Shown here piece after piece: positions 60,037 through 64,000 of a DNA stretch of 64,000 nt. The notes under the pieces are model-generated. The model ran no database searches. It had not been told where the DNA came from and was given only the letters and a program-made list of their open reading frames with translations. Position 1 is the stretch's first letter, and each line of letters starts with the position of its first letter. The position numbers and the translations under genes were made by a program. Source of the stretch: Lethocerus indicus (lineage: Eukaryota > Arthropoda > Insecta > Hemiptera > Belostomatidae); contig JACDQD010000003.1 of the NCBI GenBank assembly GCA_019843655.1, positions 10,728,925 to 10,792,924 of the forward strand. The letters are read 5' to 3'.

Positions 60037-62316
60037 GCAATTTTTGTTATCGTCGTCTGAATTAATGAACTCATGAATTTTCGGTTTGTACCAATGCGTA
60101 GTTGCTATCTGTACATTATCCACGATAAAAATTAAATTAAATACATTTTTATATTGCCGAATATATGCACACATTTGGGTTTGGCTATGTGTACGTTGCT
60201 GTACACTGCCGTTAGCGCAATAATAATATGAATAGCATATCAACACATATGTGTTAACCGTACTCTTGTGAGGTTGTACACTAATTCAGTTCTGGTTGTA
60301 AAATGCGAGACCGTCGGTTACCACTGGTCGGTCAGCTGGTCGGGGAACAGTTCTATGGAGCGGTGACCCGTTGTCACCTCCCAGCAGGTGATGATAAGAC
60401 CGAGGGGCCACGTGCCGCCCCCTCCCGAACTCCGCTACCCCATTTCCCATTAGGGGTGGAGTGTCCTGCTACTAATGGTCTGCCGTTCGTTAACGATTCA
60501 ATGACCGATAACCCTTGGGAACTGTCGTTCTAATAGAATCACTGCAAATCGTGTGAATCTAGATCGTGAAAGCTTGGGCTTGTAACTAGGTTTCTGAAAT
60601 ACTGTTATACATTTCTTCTGCATTATAAGTGTTAACATTATTATTGCATCGTTCCTTATTAAACTCGTGTAACATTTTACCGTCGATTTGTGGTATTATG
60701 AAAATATATTACTAAAAGGGATTTGTGAACTTCATGCTGCATAATGAAAGCCTTTACACCGTGATTAATGGAAATTATAACAATTTATAATGTCGTAATG
60801 CAAATCATTTATAAAATAATTCGCTGGTGAACTTATTTTGCCTTCAACTGAAGGCATAATAGATACTTCTATAATTCGATTATAGAAGTTTCTGCTGTTC
60901 TGAACGTATTGCTAAGAGAGTTAGGACATGATATTCCGATGAAGGAAATTATAATAGTAATTTCGGCAAATGGTGGGGAATATGATTTGTATATTAACTG
61001 ACTACCTCCACCCATTTATAATCTCTGGATCCTCCATTTGACCCCGGCACTAAACCCAGATGATTATTGGGACTCGTGCCCGTCGCTTGGACTTCAAACG
61101 TGTAGAGCGGTCGTTGTTTCCTCTAATTCCCGTGCGAATGGTGGCGTGGGGTTGGTACAAAAGGGGGCAGGGTCAGTAAGTAAGTATGCCCGGTGGGGGC
61201 GCCGTTATGCATGTTATATAAAGGGTGGGATCTCTGTGTTGGTGGTCCGCGGGTTGGGGGAATGGCACGTGATGACGTCGTTTAAGTTTTGTTGGCTGCC
61301 GCCGCCACTCCCCGATTATCTAAATCGCTTCGGTCGTTTGTCGGGGGACGGCCCTTCTTTCCTCTTATTCTTCTATTTTCGGTATCGTTTCTTTAAACCT
61401 GCCTAAGACTCTGTCTCCCGGCTCGTTTTATCATTCTTCTGATCTCACCGTTGGGACTGCAATTAAATAATGATTTAAGAGATATTATCATCACTCTTGC
61501 GATCTCCTGTCTCCACTCGCTGATTTGGTGCTATGCCGGCTCTGTCTCGGGATTTAAACATTTGTTTGCATTCATTATATTTTTTTGTTGGGTTTGGTCT
61601 CTAGTCGCTCTTCAAATCATGTCCTAAGATCACGTTTATAATACAAAACGTCTTCGTGGCGCTACTACCTTTTGGGCGGTAGCATTGAGGTGTGTACAGT
61701 TTATGTTGATCTGTCACACAGTTGCTAGACCAATACACCAGCACACATCTGGTGTCTGCAGCAGGGGGTCATTGAGTGGAGAGAAGATCGTTAGAATGGT
61801 GATTCCAAACAGTCACGTTCGATGCCTGGCCTCAAGACCCTGAAGTGGACTCGTTTGCGGGGTTCACAAATCGAAAATTGGGGCAACGCTCTTGAGGAAT
61901 ACTTTTCACTGAAATTTCTGAAACTGTATCCTCGCTCTCTACCCGACTGTCCAAGTATTAGTGAAAGTTCGGGGTAGGTCCTGGAAATGAAACAGCTGGA
62001 GGCAATTCAACCCCCTACTGAAGGGCAGGCCCCCATTGGTTCGATTCCACACTGCGAGCGGCTTTTTAAGTTAAAATTAAGTAGGAAGTTCGTATTGGAA
62101 GTTTGGATCAGAGTGTTAGTGTGTAAAGTGGATATCAGTGAAAAGTATGAATTAAACACTGAACAATTTTAATAATTTGTAGTATATTTTATTAGTTGTC
62201 TAACTGTCATACATAAATGCAATTCATTGTACCATATTTAATTTATTCGATGGTTAAGCTCTGTTCAGATTTATTTCGGTCCGGAGTTGGAATGTGAACG
62301 TTGTTTTTTATTTCAG
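60037..62316. other. Non-coding stretch after ratchet point 3
   Basis: CpG-rich at 60300-60540 and 61010-61440. The latter has G-runs and TATATAAAGG near 61214, with no initiator in place. The paired inverted repeats lie between. A 61-codon ATG frame at 61987-62172 is unrecognised. Confidence 0.5.
60839..60889. repeat. Two adjacent perfect inverted repeats
   Basis: At 60839-60856, TGCCTTCA and TGAAGGCA flank a two-base centre. Nine bases later, at 60865-60889, ACTTCTATAAT and ATTATAGAAGT flank a three-base centre (TCG), with 11 perfect pairs. Two perfect hairpins this close are unusual. They lie 0.85 kb downstream of ratchet point 3. Confidence 0.85.
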
Positions 62317-62433
62317 TTAGCCAGAGAAGTTTGCTTTGAAATAAATCTTGAACGATCAGGCAGGCGGACTGTCCTCGGTTTTGACCTTGTCCTTGAAACC
62401 TTGAGAATTTTAAAAGTTTTAGAAACTTATTAA
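62317..62433 (+). other. Candidate terminal exon with a poly(A)-like signal downstream
   Basis: A clear acceptor (CGTTGTTTTTTATTTCAG) opens a 38-codon frame that ends in TAA at 62431-62433. The hexamer AATAAA occurs at 62547-62552, about 115 bases after the stop, giving the layout of a short 3' terminal exon. The peptide is mixed in composition and contains no motif I know. AATAAA is common in AT-rich DNA, so the combination is only suggestive. Confidence 0.18.
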
Positions 62434-62661
62434 TCTTTGGAAACCATTAAAACAAAGATATTATCTTGTGTTCTGGTTTTATAACCGCATATTTAGCGCA
62501 GGCTAATTTTTGCTTTTAGTTTGACCGTGTTGATTTAATATAATGTAATAAAGCAGTAATACTTATTACAATTTTTTATTTTAACATAATTCCGTTATTA
62601 AAAAATTTAATATTGTACTATAAAACACTACTACTAAATATATAGTATTAAATTTAATTAG

Positions 62662-63087
62662 AGGAACTTGTGAGTCCCTTAATATTTTTCGCCTGTTCAC
62701 TGGGGCGGGATCGCTCGGATAATTGTGTGGGGTCGGACCTGACCGACGGGAAACTCGCGAAGACGCGGTACGAAATATCAAATTTCACGGTGTTCAGTGC
62801 GAACCACCGTTGGGCGGACGCGGTTCAAAATCTAGATAGCGCTCGTTCGAAACGCTCCGCTGGTCTACCAAAATATACGCACGAGTCCGCTCGTTTCCGT
62901 TTTCCACTCTCGGAATATAAAACTGAAACCCGGGTTCAAAAACATTGTTATCAACCGGCATGCCTGCCCGTCTGCAGGTAAATCAAACACTGCAGTCGTG
63001 AGCCGCTTCAAAATAGTCTACGTTCGATTTAATCGTTTCAGGCCCAGCGAGCAAGCGGCCTATCTACGAAGGAACAGCGCCTCTTAA
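62662..63087 (+). other. Candidate two-exon frame with a 64-nt intron
   Basis: A GC-rich open stretch runs to CTGCAG at 62977, followed by GTAAATC. Sixty-four bases later, GATTTAATCGTTTCAG ends at 63041. Removing 62978-63041 keeps the reading frame, which then runs 14 more codons to TAA at 63085-63087. Introns of 55-70 nt are a common insect size class, and frame continuity is what a real intron gives. Against it, the frame has no ATG, the upstream acceptor at 62660-62661 has a poor tract (though CTACTAAAT lies 25-35 nt before it), and the protein is unrecognised. The 62977 site also resembles a weak ratchet point. Confidence 0.25.
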
Positions 63088-64000
63088 TATGGGTCGCTCA
63101 TAAATCGGTTCCCCTATCTCGGCACGCGCAATTTTCTGATTCATCCACTTGTTTGCTCTTAGGGCCACCTAACTCTTGGTCCTATAATTGTATCCCTATT
63201 TCATATGCAGTCCGTTTGTTTACCTCACCACTTTAATGATTAGGCTACTGAGACGAAGGCTTGTAGTTATAACATTTTCCCAAAGAAGCGAGACAACACT
63301 GTAAATATTGGTGTACAATTGTTTCGTGTAGTGGCTGAAACAGATTGGTCCGCTGTGCCCGTACACCAGTGGGTGATAAATAAATTATACGATCGAAGAT
63401 ATTTCAATATACCTACCTCAATACCTTAAACTATATATACTAATCAAAACACGAATATGCCCACTGTGTAGCGAAACATTTACTGTTCTAAATGAGGTAA
63501 TGTTACTTCAGTGACATTGTCTCATTTTTTGATGGAGCAAATTTTCGATGTTTTAATATGCACGTAATTAAATTTGATTTTTTTTGTTTAACTAAAGAAA
63601 ACAATTAAGTTTTATCAATGCAATTGATAAACAAAAATTCAGGAGGGGGGTTCACTAATGTTCCTGGTTAACTTCATTCGATAAAATTCAATCGTATAAA
63701 AATATCCTTACCAATAAGGTCATTTGGCAGCGGTAGGTGGCTTTCCTTGTAAGAAGAAAAATATAAATAAAACTTTAACTCGGACTGGTATTTATAGGGG
63801 GGATGTGATTGAGGCACTTAGCTTTGAGTCACGACAGATTAATCAGCGGTATAGATCAAACTTAAAAGGGCGGAGCGTTTCCGAGTAATCGAACGTTGAA
63901 TATTGCTACCGGAGGAGAAAATAAACGATAACGCGTCCTTAGAATTTCCTTTCTCGCAATAATCGTGTGCTTAGAATAGGACATCGAAAAAAGTATAAAT
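63088..64000. other. Non-coding stretch at the window end
   Basis: Mixed, then AT-rich DNA with no open frame of note. A moderate acceptor (TTTGCTCTTAG) ends at about 63161. Nothing else is seen. Confidence 0.55.

Larger units (their letters stand above)
1..64000 (+). other. Inferred interior of a giant intron on the + strand
   Basis: Three acceptor-donor fusion sites lie on the + strand and none was found on the - strand. They are spaced about 20 kb apart, and no open frame of recognisable cellular function appears anywhere. Recursive splice sites are known to lie inside introns of tens of kilobases in the orientation of the host transcript. The simplest reading is that one + strand transcription unit crosses the window with its constitutive exons outside it. 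The spacing between the first and third site alone implies an intron longer than 41 kb. The window could instead contain several alternative exons or a nested gene that I could not recognise. The host gene is unknown. Confidence 0.55.

Noticed and set aside
1..64000. Conserved insect microRNAs (for example miR-10, iab-4, let-7, miR-92, bantam)
   Set aside because: I looked for the mature sequences by eye. Only seed-length matches were seen, such as ATTGCACT near 32134, without a hairpin.
1..64000. CRISPR array, phage, bacterial operons or defence systems
   Set aside because: No spaced direct repeats, no dense gene packing and no ribosome-binding sites. The sequence is eukaryotic in character.

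Overview
This window looks like the inside of a very large intron, or a gene-poor intragenic stretch, of an animal chromosome. It is most likely from an arthropod. It is AT-rich overall, with short GC- and CpG-rich patches throughout. CpG is not visibly depleted, which argues against a vertebrate. There are long TC and TA microsatellites. I found no rRNA, tRNA, bacterial operon or CRISPR array, and no open frame that I can assign to a conserved cellular protein. Most open frames start on non-ATG codons and are about as long as chance predicts in 64 kb.

The clearest signal is three back-to-back splice acceptor/donor sites on the + strand: a polypyrimidine tract, CAG, then immediately GTA. Their junctions are at 18283/18284, 38115/38116 and 59989/59990. 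This is the architecture of recursive splice sites (ratchet points), known from long introns in Drosophila and vertebrates. They are about 19.8 and 21.9 kb apart, share a TGTTTCAG or GTGTTTCAG core, and have no counterpart on the - strand that I could find. I infer that a + strand transcript crosses the whole window and removes a giant intron in steps of about 20 kb. The third site is followed 41 nt later by a GTAAGT donor, as expected of a recursive-splicing exon.

Layout: 1-18 kb holds decayed LINE fragments (- strand at 2.9-5.2 kb, + strand at 17.6-18.1 kb), a Cys/His-rich fragment at 5.9 kb, the first TC tract at 7.9 kb and the first ratchet point. 18-38 kb holds two TA tracts, the second TC tract, two LINE RNase H-like pieces on the - strand (33.1-33.3 and 35.2-35.6 kb) and the second ratchet point. 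38-60 kb holds two possible reverse-transcriptase pieces (41.0-42.0 kb, - strand), a candidate 82-nt cassette exon at 42.5 kb, many CpG-rich patches and the third ratchet point. 60-64 kb holds two adjacent perfect inverted repeats and a possible small spliced frame with a 64-nt intron.

All LINE calls rest on matches to remembered motifs in broken frames. All exon calls rest on splice signals alone. Both kinds are offered at low to moderate confidence. The host gene could not be identified.
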